Assembly: GCA_031277155.1 (NCBI GenBank)
Contig: JAITMW010000173.1
Coordinates: forward strand, 1-18,328
Direction of reading: 5' to 3'
DNA: 18,328 nucleotides
Source of the DNA: Clostridiales bacterium
Lineage (GTDB): Bacteria > Bacillota > Clostridia > Lachnospirales > WRAX01
The first letter of the stretch is position 1. The number at the start of each line of letters is the position of its first letter. Made by a program: the position numbers and the translations under genes. The notes beneath the pieces were generated by a model, which made no database searches, was not told where the DNA came from, and saw only the letters and a list, made by a program, of their open reading frames with translations. Shown piece by piece: positions 7,347 through 15,251 of the stretch.

Positions 7347-8600
7347 TCACGCCTTCGGCGCATTCTCCAAAAGATATTTCTCGGCCTCCACGCTCCAAAA
7401 TCCGCTATGGCGCGCGCAAATTTCAGCCAGCGCGGCAAACAGAGGGTCGGTTTTGCCTTTTTCGGCAAAATCGGCAATTGCCGTCAGCGGCATCGAGATA
7501 TGGTTGTATATCAGCTTTTTCGCGCCGGGCAGCTGGGGCAGCTGCTTCACGGTGTCAATCACAGCATCCAGCCCGCCGATATGTGTCAACAGCAGGGCCG
7601 GGTTCAGCTTGCCCGCCGCGCACATTTCCAGGGCCTCCAGCATGTCGTCCGTGTTGCCGCCGGATGTGCCCACCACATGGGTGGCGTTGTAATGCACATT
7701 GTAAAAATTCAGGCCGGCGGAAAATGCCGTGTCCGACGGCCCCGCGAAGAAATTCAGACAGCCGTCATGGGCCAGCAGGGCGTCGGCTTGCTCTAACAGC
7801 GCGGACACAGGCGCAAACACGAAAATGTCGTTATAGCCCGTCCCTCCGGAAATTTCCATCATTTTGGCTGTAGCATCAGACGAAGCGGCATCGACATAGA
7901 CCAATTGCACGCCATTTTGCGCGGCTTTTGAAACTGACAGTGCCATTGCCGCAAAATCCAGCCTGGCCCTGTCGATATCGGTGACGACCAACAGCCCGGG
8001 CCTTGTCTCGCAATTGGTTATGTAGTCAATCAGCGCAAGGCCCATGGGGCCGCAACCCGCCAGCACGGCCATTTTGCCGCCCCTAACAATGCCCATGTCG
8101 TGGACATATTCGCCTTGGCGGGTGTGATAGTTTGCGTGGACGGCGCCGATAACGCAGGAGAGCGGCTCTGCCAGAGACCCCGCAAAATAGCCCTCGCCTT
8201 CATACGGCAGCACGCAGCCCTGCTCCAGATAGCATTTGGGCACGATGGCATATTGTGAATTGCCGCCCAAAAATCGAAAAGAATATCCCGCGGCGGCATA
8301 AGTGCCGCGCATGGCCGGCTGCAACGTAAATTTCTGCCCCACATGATATTTTGCGTCCACATTTGCGCCCACTTCAATAATTTCGCCGCAAAGCTCATGC
8401 CCCAAAATGATGGGGTTTTCGGCGATGTCCTTGGGCGCGCGTCTGTGGGCCGCGCCCTGGCTCGTGATTTTGTATGAGGACATACACGCGCTGTCGGAGA
8501 CAATTTTTACCAGCAATTCGTCCCCGGTGATTGCGGGCAGCTCAAATTCTTCCAGGCGGATGTCATCCGCGCCATATAGCCTTACAGCCTTGGTTTTCAT
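7347..8600 (-). CDS. Zinc-dependent medium-chain dehydrogenase, L-sorbose-1-phosphate reductase-like (SorE family)
   Basis: Cytoplasmic NAD(P)-dependent oxidoreductase of 417 aa. From memory of the family it resembles enterobacterial SorE, which reduces L-sorbose 1-phosphate to D-glucitol 6-phosphate: shared stretches include GHELCGEIIEVG (67-78), GSLAEPLSCVIGA (141-153), the HDMGI region, DGCLNFFAGP and VGTSGGNTDDM. Likely catalytic zinc ligands are C39, H68 and E145 or E69; the structural-zinc cysteine cluster of classical alcohol dehydrogenases is not apparent. The Rossmann motif AGCGPMG (181-187) with acidic D208 at the end of the second strand suggests NAD preference. A GGGAGGAG site precedes the ATG, which overlaps the PHP gene stop as ATGA. 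It is the last gene of the right-hand operon. The substrate is probably a polyol or ketose, perhaps phosphorylated, but sorbose itself is not implied by the context. Confidence 0.88.
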   Translation of the reverse strand: MKTKAVRLYGADDIRLEEFELPAITGDELLVKIVSDSACMSSYKITSQGAAHRRAPKDIAENPIILGHELCGEIIEVGANVDAKYHVGQKFTLQPAMRGTYAAAGYSFRFLGGNSQYAIVPKCYLEQGCVLPYEGEGYFAGSLAEPLSCVIGAVHANYHTRQGEYVHDMGIVRGGKMAVLAGCGPMGLALIDYITNCETRPGLLVVTDIDRARLDFAAMALSVSKAAQNGVQLVYVDAASSDATAKMMEISGGTGYNDIFVFAPVSALLEQADALLAHDGCLNFFAGPSDTAFSAGLNFYNVHYNATHVVGTSGGNTDDMLEALEMCAAGKLNPALLLTHIGGLDAVIDTVKQLPQLPGAKKLIYNHISMPLTAIADFAEKGKTDPLFAALAEICARHSGFWSVEAEKYLLENAPKA

Positions 8601-9766
8601 TGCTTCACACTCCTCCCGATTTCCGCGAAATACGCGATTCGCGCATTAAGTGATGGGTATTTGTCAATTATTTCCCGGGAAAACATGCCCCGGCCGCTTT
8701 CCGTGGCCGACCTCTCGTGGCCCACCAGGGCCCATGCCGCCGTGATAAGATGCTTGTACTCATCGCGCCTCAGGGCCTCGCACACAAAGGGCTGAAACGG
8801 CGTGTTAATGTCTTCGCCGCATATCTCAAACAGGCCGTGACGCTCGCAAAGCCGCATCACACGGGCAAGCTGGGCATGGGTATTGCGCGTGGGCATATAT
8901 GTAATCGCCTTAAACCCCGTATTTTTAAGGAATTCCGCCAGTTCGTCCAGATAGCTGTCTTCATATTTCTGCGTGCGCTTGTCCCCCGTTACAGAATCGC
9001 CCACATCGCCCAAATACGCGTATGCAGGGATTGCGCCAAGGGCATCGCCCATCGCCACAAAATCACTTACATGCGGCAGTTCCGCGCTCGCCTCAATATA
9101 GAAATCCTTCACCAGATGCCCTTTCAATACACCCAGCAAATAATATTGATACCATTTGCTTTCGGGATTGTTTAATTTTTCCAGATTATTCCCTGTGGCC
9201 TCTATGCCGAAAGTCTCGCGCAGAAATGCCGCAACAGCAGGCCCCGCGCCGACTTTCTCAATAATTTTGCCCGCCAGCGCGAATAATATATGGCGCTCGG
9301 TAATGCTGCCGCCATCATCATGGCGCGATAGCGGCACGATATCGGCGTCAAAGTCAATCGCAAGACCGGCGCCCCTCACCAGGCCACCCAGCTTTTCAAC
9401 CATACGGCGGTTGCGCACATTTCTGGCGGCGCGATATGGCGCGAGAAAAGTTTCGGCCTCGTCAATTTTATTATGCGGCACCCCGTGCATGGACAGGTAA
9501 GCAATGGAAATCTGGTCGGGATTGTTAATATACCGCCCTTCAAAGGGCGTTCCCGCAAAATTTGCGCGGCACTCAAAGCCCACGGTGGTGGCAATACCAA
9601 TGGCGCGCCCCGCCGCGATAAATTCGCGCAGACCGCCCACGCTGTCGTGGTCCATGATGCCCACTGTGGCCAGCCCGCTGTTTTTGGCCATTTGCACGGC
9701 CTCGGTTGGTGTATAGGGCGAAAACGAAAATGTGGTGTGGATGTGGTTGTTTACATTATCTGTCAT
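8597..9766 (-). CDS. PHP-domain metal-dependent hydrolase (probable phosphoesterase)
   Basis: A 389 aa protein with PHP-fold metal-binding motifs: HIH (8-10), DHD (39-41), E65 in VGFE, and H94 in LSMHGVPHNK. The far end carries TRNTHAQL and then GEDIN, where many PHP enzymes have a GSDxH-type motif, so the last metal site is a variant. PHP proteins include histidinol phosphatase, cyclic phosphate diesterases and polymerase exonuclease domains; this stand-alone form in a sugar operon is most likely a phosphatase or phosphodiesterase on a small sugar phosphate, which is inference. It is ATGA-coupled to the aldolase/dehydrogenase upstream and to the zinc dehydrogenase downstream. A larger insertion between the third and last motifs (about residues 105-330) is typical of longer PHP proteins. 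The substrate is unknown. Confidence 0.85.
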   Translation of the reverse strand: MTDNVNNHIHTTFSFSPYTPTEAVQMAKNSGLATVGIMDHDSVGGLREFIAAGRAIGIATTVGFECRANFAGTPFEGRYINNPDQISIAYLSMHGVPHNKIDEAETFLAPYRAARNVRNRRMVEKLGGLVRGAGLAIDFDADIVPLSRHDDGGSITERHILFALAGKIIEKVGAGPAVAAFLRETFGIEATGNNLEKLNNPESKWYQYYLLGVLKGHLVKDFYIEASAELPHVSDFVAMGDALGAIPAYAYLGDVGDSVTGDKRTQKYEDSYLDELAEFLKNTGFKAITYMPTRNTHAQLARVMRLCERHGLFEICGEDINTPFQPFVCEALRRDEYKHLITAAWALVGHERSATESGRGMFSREIIDKYPSLNARIAYFAEIGRSVKQ

Positions 9767-11712
9767 TTCAGCATCACCTGCCCTCCGGTGACAGGCAGCG
9801 CCTGCCCCGTTTCGTATTGCTGCTCCACAATATAGAAAATCGCCCGCGCCACGTCGGCAATTTCGCAGCCGCGCTTCATGGGCACCCTTTCCTCGTAATA
9901 TTTGCGCACATCGGCGATGGATTTTGCCCCCGCCACCTTGCCCGTATCCAGATATTGCCTAAACAGCCCCTTTTCAGGGTCGGCCCACAGCGGCCCGTCC
10001 AGAAAATTGCCGGGGCAAACGGCGTTTACCTTGATGCCATGCTCAATAAGCTCCATTGCGAAGGACTGGGTAAGGCCGATGCCGCCGAATTTGCTGCCCG
10101 CATAGGCAAAATTTTTGTTGCTGCCCTCCAGGCCCGATTTTGAGTTAATCTCAATGATGTCGGTCAAATATCCGGACGCGTGGCGGTTTTGCGCGGCCAT
10201 GGCCCGGGCGGCGTGCTTTGTACACAGAAAGTATCCGGTATAGTTGACATGTGTGACAAAATCAAAATCATCTTTTGTCAGCTCGAACACGCTTCCCGCC
10301 GTAAGCACCCCCGCGTTGGACACCAGCAAGTCCAGGCCGCCAAAGGCTTTCAGGGTATCCAGCACCATTTGCTCAACAGAATCTTCATCGGTTACATCTA
10401 CATGGGCGCCAATTGCGCAATACTCTGTGTTAATATGATTCAGCTCGGCGGCGCAAGCCTCCGCCCCCTCGGCGTTGATATCCGCAACCACCACATAGGC
10501 CCCTTGGTTGGCCAGCTCCCGGGCAATGCCCTTGCCAAAGCCTTGCGCGCTTCCGGTCACAATGGCGATTTTTCCCTCCAGGCGCCTGGCCGCACCGGCC
10601 GAAAAGGCCGCCGCGCTGCGGTATTGCTCAATTTCCCAATTCAGGATGAAATCCGTAAAATCGTCAGGCAAAGGCAGGATGCCGCCGAAACTTTCCGCGT
10701 AAACCGCGATTTTTATCGCGTCCAAAAACAGCAGCTTGGCTGTTTCGGCCTCCTTCTTGCTTGCCCCAAGGGCCGCAAAGCCCAGGCCCTGTATCGCCAC
10801 GATTTTGGGGGCAAAGCCCTTTTTTGCGCGATATTGGGCAAAGGCCCCGGCGATGTCGGCGTCGGGCTTGATAAACAGCGGCTCGTCCTTGCAATACACA
10901 ATATGGTCGGGGGTGAAGGGCTTGATGAGGGCGGCAAACCGCGCATTGTCCGCCACAAAGCGCATAGCTGTGCGGTTTGTGCAAAAGACCGCCGCCGACT
11001 TGCCCTCGTTAGAATACAGCATCCGCAACGCCGGAAGAATCTCCCATAATTTGGAATCATCCACATCTACAGGGGCAAAATCCGGCCTGTTTTTCACATG
11101 GGCATCAAGCCTCGCCATCACATCGCCTATAATACCGTCAATTTCCTCGACTGTATCAGCCGCCGCAAAGATGCCGTGGTTCTGCATAATGGCAATTTTT
11201 GGATATTCGCCCGTTTTCGCCAGCCGCTCTGCAAAAATATCCTTACAAACCGCAGACAGTATATATCCGGGTTTTACAAGGCCAATCCACACAGCGGCCT
11301 CTCCGAAAAGTTCGGCACAAACGCGGCGGCCATCAGCACCGCATGTCAGGCCGTTTACCAGGGTTGGATGCACATGCAGCACATATTTATACGGAAACAG
11401 CCCGTGCAAAATCGCTTCCACGCTGGGCCGCTTTGCTTCCTCGCCGGGAAGCCGCGCGGCAAACATATCAGCCAGGGCAGCGGCCTCTCGGGCATCGTCC
11501 TGGGCGGGATACTGTTTGTCAAGCATGGCCGTCAGCTTGGCCATGTCCATGCGCACAAATTGCTCCGGCCGGATGTCGGACAGGCGCGTGCCGGAGCTTT
11601 TCACATACATCACGCCGCCGTCCTTAAACGAGGTGTTGCCGCCGCCCGCCAGGACATATGCCTCGTCCGCTCCATATTTATTTGACATTTCTGTTAAAAT
11701 CTGCAAGCTCAT
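9763..11712 (-). CDS. Bifunctional class II aldolase / short-chain dehydrogenase
   Basis: Two-domain enzyme of 649 aa. The N-terminal half (about 1-340) is a class II aldolase/adducin domain: GGGNTS (23-28), KSSGTRL (38-44), a candidate catalytic E99, and zinc ligands H113, H115 (HVHP) and H179 (QNHG). The C-terminal part (about 378-649) is a short-chain dehydrogenase with TGSAQGFG (386-393), D411 (suggesting NAD), NAG (467-469), S524 and the YxxxK pair Y537/K541, so both active sites look intact. The same domain order occurs in rhamnulose-1-phosphate aldolase/lactaldehyde dehydrogenase (RhaEW, YuxG-like) proteins. Such an enzyme can cleave a ketose 1-phosphate to DHAP and an aldehyde and then oxidise the product. 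The ATG at 11712 is preferred because GGGGG lies six bases upstream; an in-frame GTG at 11730 lacks this. It overlaps the lipoate ligase gene by 35 bases and the PHP gene by four. The actual sugar is unknown. Confidence 0.9.
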   Translation of the reverse strand: MSLQILTEMSNKYGADEAYVLAGGGNTSFKDGGVMYVKSSGTRLSDIRPEQFVRMDMAKLTAMLDKQYPAQDDAREAAALADMFAARLPGEEAKRPSVEAILHGLFPYKYVLHVHPTLVNGLTCGADGRRVCAELFGEAAVWIGLVKPGYILSAVCKDIFAERLAKTGEYPKIAIMQNHGIFAAADTVEEIDGIIGDVMARLDAHVKNRPDFAPVDVDDSKLWEILPALRMLYSNEGKSAAVFCTNRTAMRFVADNARFAALIKPFTPDHIVYCKDEPLFIKPDADIAGAFAQYRAKKGFAPKIVAIQGLGFAALGASKKEAETAKLLFLDAIKIAVYAESFGGILPLPDDFTDFILNWEIEQYRSAAAFSAGAARRLEGKIAIVTGSAQGFGKGIARELANQGAYVVVADINAEGAEACAAELNHINTEYCAIGAHVDVTDEDSVEQMVLDTLKAFGGLDLLVSNAGVLTAGSVFELTKDDFDFVTHVNYTGYFLCTKHAARAMAAQNRHASGYLTDIIEINSKSGLEGSNKNFAYAGSKFGGIGLTQSFAMELIEHGIKVNAVCPGNFLDGPLWADPEKGLFRQYLDTGKVAGAKSIADVRKYYEERVPMKRGCEIADVARAIFYIVEQQYETGQALPVTGGQVMLK

Positions 11713-12700
11713 TGGCATCCCCCTGTTCACACAAAATTTCTATAAAAATTTCCTTTGGCAAATTATAAAAATATTCGCCAAGGTCAATGTGGGCAATGGC
11801 CGCCGCGATGGCCTCGGGCCGCAATTGGCAGCCATGCAGCAGGCTTGCCAGCTGTGATACGGGCCTGTCTCCGAAATAATCGCCGTAACATTCAATTCCT
11901 GTGATTTTGCCCTGATTGATATCCAAATAAAATTCCAGCGTGCCGCAATTTTCCACGCGCCGCTTTTTTTGGGCGGCATAACGGGGCGATGCGCCAAAAT
12001 TCCATTGCCATGTAGAGTATAGCTCGTCATGCAATTGTGTAATCGCCGCTGTATCAGCGTCATCGGGCATGTAAATTTCAAAATCCCGCGGCAATACATT
12101 TTTTGCCAGCGCGCTTTTAAAGTCCGCCAGCGTAATGCCGCCCTCAAGATGCTCACTGATATTGGTTACGCGGCTTCGCACCGAGGCCACGCCCTTGCTT
12201 TGCAGCTTGGCGGCAGGGGGCGAAAGGGCGGCTTGCAGGGTTTCCAGGTCAGAATCAAACATAATGGTGCCATGATGCATCACGCGGCCGCTTTTGCGAT
12301 ACTGCGCGTTGCCGGAAAACTTTTTGCCCTTTATGGTTATGTCGTTTCTGCCGCGAATTTCCGCCGTCACGCCAAATTGCGCCAGCGTCTGCATCACAGG
12401 CCGGCAAAAAAACTGAAAGTTAATGTCATCACCATCGGGCACAATGAATGTGAAATTCAGATTGCCCATGTCGTGATACACAGCACCGCCGCCGGAAAGC
12501 CGCCGCGCCACTTTTATGCCCTTTTGCTCAACAAACTGGCGGTTTATTTCGGCCTCGGTATTTTGATTTTTGCCGATGATTATGGCATTGTCGTTTTGCC
12601 ACAGCATAAAGACATGCCGCGCGTAAGCGGTATCAAACAGATGCTGCTCCAACGCGAGATTAAAATGGGGATTTGTGGATTGCGGCTCGTAATACAACAT
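11678..12700 (-). CDS. lplA: Lipoate-protein ligase A
   Basis: Attaches free lipoate, via lipoyl-AMP, to a lysine of lipoyl domains such as that of the E2 subunit encoded upstream. The 340 aa protein has the family signature RRLSGGGAVYHD (residues 66-77) and KKFSGNAQ with the candidate catalytic lysine K127, followed by a C-terminal accessory domain (about 245-340) as in full-length LplA and LplJ. The ATG at 12700 gives a start MLYYEPQ resembling LplJ, with AAAGGTG about ten bases upstream; a GTG at 12709 overlapping the E1 stop as GTGA is the alternative and would add three residues. It lies within the operon for the lipoyl dehydrogenase complex, implying dedicated lipoylation of that complex from scavenged lipoate. 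Its 3' end overlaps the aldolase gene by 35 bases. Confidence 0.93.
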   Translation of the reverse strand: MLYYEPQSTNPHFNLALEQHLFDTAYARHVFMLWQNDNAIIIGKNQNTEAEINRQFVEQKGIKVARRLSGGGAVYHDMGNLNFTFIVPDGDDINFQFFCRPVMQTLAQFGVTAEIRGRNDITIKGKKFSGNAQYRKSGRVMHHGTIMFDSDLETLQAALSPPAAKLQSKGVASVRSRVTNISEHLEGGITLADFKSALAKNVLPRDFEIYMPDDADTAAITQLHDELYSTWQWNFGASPRYAAQKKRRVENCGTLEFYLDINQGKITGIECYGDYFGDRPVSQLASLLHGCQLRPEAIAAAIAHIDLGEYFYNLPKEIFIEILCEQGDANELADFNRNVK

Positions 12701-12705
12701 ATCCG

Positions 12706-15171
12706 TCACACACCTTTTTTCGCCCGGCGCATTTGCTCTACGGTTGTGAAACTTTCCGTTGCAATATGGCCGTTCAGCGGCACAATATTTTCATTTATTG
12801 CATCCAAAATCCAGCTTGCCTGGGGGAAGAAAAATTCGTCGAACTCAAATGGCGGCGTTATCCAATTTCTGGCCCCTACGACGACAGGCGGCGCGTCCAG
12901 CGCGTCAAAGCAAAGCTCCGTGATATTGCGGGCCATGTCGTTAAGGAAGGAACCGCGCGCGCAAGCATCAGAGGCCAGCACCACCCGCCCCGTTTTGTTC
13001 ACAGATTTCACAATTTCGGTATAATCCAGGGGCACAAGGCTGTAAACGCTGATTACCTCGGCCTCCAGGCCATGCTTGGCCTTTAGGGCCTCCGCTGCTT
13101 CCACGGCCTTATACACTGTGGCGCCAATGGCCAAAATCGTGATATCCTTGCCCTTGCGAACGATGTTCGCGCCGCCAATCTCAAGCTCATAATTTTCCTT
13201 TGGCACGCCCGCTTGATAAAACTGCTCCCCCATGTCATACAGCCGCTGGCTCTCAAAGAAAACTACCGGGTCGGTGCCGTTTAAGGCCGCCGTCATCAGG
13301 CCTTTGGCCTCGTAAGGCGTGGCGGGAAAGCAAACCTTAAGGCCCGGAATATGCGCCACAAGGGCCGTCCAATCCTGGGAATGCTGCGCGCCGTATTTTG
13401 AACCGACCGACACGCGCAAAACCACCGGCATTTTCAATATCCCGGCGCTCATGGCCTGCCATTTTGACAGCTGATTAAAAACCTCGTCCCCGGCACGACC
13501 GATAAAGTCGCAATACATCAGCTCCGCCACCACGCGGCCCCCGCACAGGCCATACCCCACGGCACTGCCCACAATGGCGGCCTCGGAAATGGGCGCGTTA
13601 AACAGGCGCGAATGGGGCAAAACCTCCGCCAACCCGCGATAGACGGCAAAGGCGCCGCCCCAATCGCGCACATCCTCGCCATATAAAATCAGGGACGAAT
13701 CCTGATACACCTTGTCCAAAATCGGCTCGAAAATGGCATCGCGATAATTATAGCTTTTCATTTTGCTGACCGCCTTGCCGTCCTTGTAGGCAAAACGCTC
13801 TTTGCCCGCAATTTGCGCAACGCGGGAACATTCATCCCTGGGCATCAGCACCACAGGCTCCCCATCACCCATTACAGGCATCTTCATGTCCGAAAACATG
13901 ATGCGCTCTACCACGGCCCTGTCGCCCGCGAAGTCAGCGTATGGCGATATTTTCTCGTCTGCGGCCCACGCGCAAATTTTCGTCATGCGCTCGCGGGTTT
14001 CATTCCATATATTGTCAAAGGCGCTGTCCACCGCAACCTCGGCTTCTACCAGCTCCCTGCGAAACACGGCGCAGGGGTCAACCGCCGCCCAGGCTTCCAT
14101 TTCTTCTTTGGAGCGATAGGCATTTTGGTCCGAGGTGGAATGACCGGACAGGCGATATGTCACCACATCCAGCAGCACGGGGCCGTCGCCCCTGTTAATA
14201 ATCTCCATTTTGCGCCTGTAGGCATCAATCACAGCCAAGGGATTGTGCCCCCAAACGCGCTCCGCGTGCATTTGGCTTGGCGCAATGCCCGCGCCGATGC
14301 GGGCCAGCATGTCAAATCCCATGGTTTCGCCGCGGGTTTGGCCGCCCATGCCATAGCCATTGTTGAAAATATTGAAAATGATGGGCAGGCCGCCGGGCAT
14401 ATCATCCCACAGCGTGTTAAACTGGTCCATGGCCGCAAAATTAAGGGCCTCCCATACGGGGCCGCAGCCCAGCGAACCGTCGCCGATATTGCAAATTACG
14501 ATGCCGGACTTGTCATTGCACTTTTTGTAAAGGGCGCCGCCGATGGAAATGGGGCCGCTGCCGCCCACAATGGCATTGTTGGGATAGACGCCAAAGGGCA
14601 GGAAAAACGCGTGCATAGAGCCGCCCATGCCCATATGAAAGCCGTTTTCGCGGGCGAAAATCTCTGTTAATGTGCCGTACAGCACGAAATGTATGGCCAA
14701 ATCCTTGACAGACGGGGCTTTATAGACTTTCTCCAGCGTCTTTAAGATGCGGCCCCCAAGGAAATTCTCCATGATATGCATCAGCGTGGCGTCGTCCAGC
14801 TTTTGGATGCAGGACAGCGACTTTGCCAAAATTTCGCTGTGGCTGCGATGGCTGCCGAAGATGATATCGTCGCGGTCAAGCAGATATGCCTGTCCAACCG
14901 CCGCGGCCTCTTGCCCCAGCGAAAGATGCGCCGGGCCGGGATATGATGTTTTTATGCCGCGGTATTCTTCCTGGGTCTTGATTTGATTCAGCATGTCCTC
15001 AAATTCGCGCAGGATTGTGATGTCGCGGTAAATGCGCATAAGGTCGTCATCGGCATAATCCGCGCGGGCCTGGGCCACCGTCTTGTCATATGCGTTGACG
15101 GGAATGTCCGTAAAGGTTATCGCGCCGCGGGCGCTAAGGTCGGCGGGGCTTATGTTTATGGATTTTGGCAT
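12706..15171 (-). CDS. Fused E1 alpha-beta subunit of a TPP-dependent 2-oxoacid or acetoin dehydrogenase complex
   Basis: A single 821 aa protein joining both E1 subunits, which decarboxylate or cleave the substrate on thiamine diphosphate and pass the acyl group to lipoyl-E2. Alpha part, about 40-450: GPAHLSLGQEA (79-89), GSHRSHSEILAK, a GMGGSMHAFF loop (181-190) and the TPP site GDGSLG (230-235) with NN at 270-271. Beta part, from about 471: LYGEDV, PISEAAIVG with the catalytic Glu, and QHSQDW with the conserved His. Relative to ordinary E1 alpha there are insertions, about 35 residues before the GGSMH loop and about 10 between GDG and NN. The ATG at 15171 is chosen because AAAGGAG lies five bases upstream; the open frame extends further to 15255 without support. 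The stop overlaps a possible lplA GTG. Substrate class (pyruvate, branched 2-oxoacid, acetoin-like diketone) is not decided by sequence. Confidence 0.92.
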   Translation of the reverse strand: MPKSINISPADLSARGAITFTDIPVNAYDKTVAQARADYADDDLMRIYRDITILREFEDMLNQIKTQEEYRGIKTSYPGPAHLSLGQEAAAVGQAYLLDRDDIIFGSHRSHSEILAKSLSCIQKLDDATLMHIMENFLGGRILKTLEKVYKAPSVKDLAIHFVLYGTLTEIFARENGFHMGMGGSMHAFFLPFGVYPNNAIVGGSGPISIGGALYKKCNDKSGIVICNIGDGSLGCGPVWEALNFAAMDQFNTLWDDMPGGLPIIFNIFNNGYGMGGQTRGETMGFDMLARIGAGIAPSQMHAERVWGHNPLAVIDAYRRKMEIINRGDGPVLLDVVTYRLSGHSTSDQNAYRSKEEMEAWAAVDPCAVFRRELVEAEVAVDSAFDNIWNETRERMTKICAWAADEKISPYADFAGDRAVVERIMFSDMKMPVMGDGEPVVLMPRDECSRVAQIAGKERFAYKDGKAVSKMKSYNYRDAIFEPILDKVYQDSSLILYGEDVRDWGGAFAVYRGLAEVLPHSRLFNAPISEAAIVGSAVGYGLCGGRVVAELMYCDFIGRAGDEVFNQLSKWQAMSAGILKMPVVLRVSVGSKYGAQHSQDWTALVAHIPGLKVCFPATPYEAKGLMTAALNGTDPVVFFESQRLYDMGEQFYQAGVPKENYELEIGGANIVRKGKDITILAIGATVYKAVEAAEALKAKHGLEAEVISVYSLVPLDYTEIVKSVNKTGRVVLASDACARGSFLNDMARNITELCFDALDAPPVVVGARNWITPPFEFDEFFFPQASWILDAINENIVPLNGHIATESFTTVEQMRRAKKGV

Positions 15172-15251
15172 GGGGTCTCCTTTCTTATATGCGGGTGACG
15201 GGGTGTCATTTGTGATGTGTGGCTGAAGAAAATGCTTAATAGCTACGAAAA

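Noticed and set aside
10736..11857. Long plus-strand open frame (about 370 codons) opposite the aldolase/dehydrogenase gene
   Set aside because: No recognisable domain, no convincing ribosome binding site, and it lies antisense to a gene with clear catalytic motifs; GC-rich codons of the real gene leave the opposite strand open.
12029..13024. Plus-strand open frame of about 330 codons across lplA and the end of E1
   Set aside because: Spans the junction of two well-supported minus-strand genes and has a shadow-like composition rich in His, Gln and Arg.
13813..14670. Plus-strand open frame of 285 codons opposite the E1 alpha region
   Set aside because: Antisense to the TPP-binding region of E1; no motif or start signal.
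13761..15171. Possibility that E1 alpha and beta are separate genes broken at about 13761
   Set aside because: The frame runs without a stop through the ATG at 13761, which I saw no reason to treat as a separate start; fused E1 proteins are known.
15172..15251. Possible terminator or promoter between the acetyltransferase and E1 genes
   Set aside because: The only hairpin is a four-base TGAC/GTCA stem without a T-run, and no matched -35/-10 pair was found by eye.
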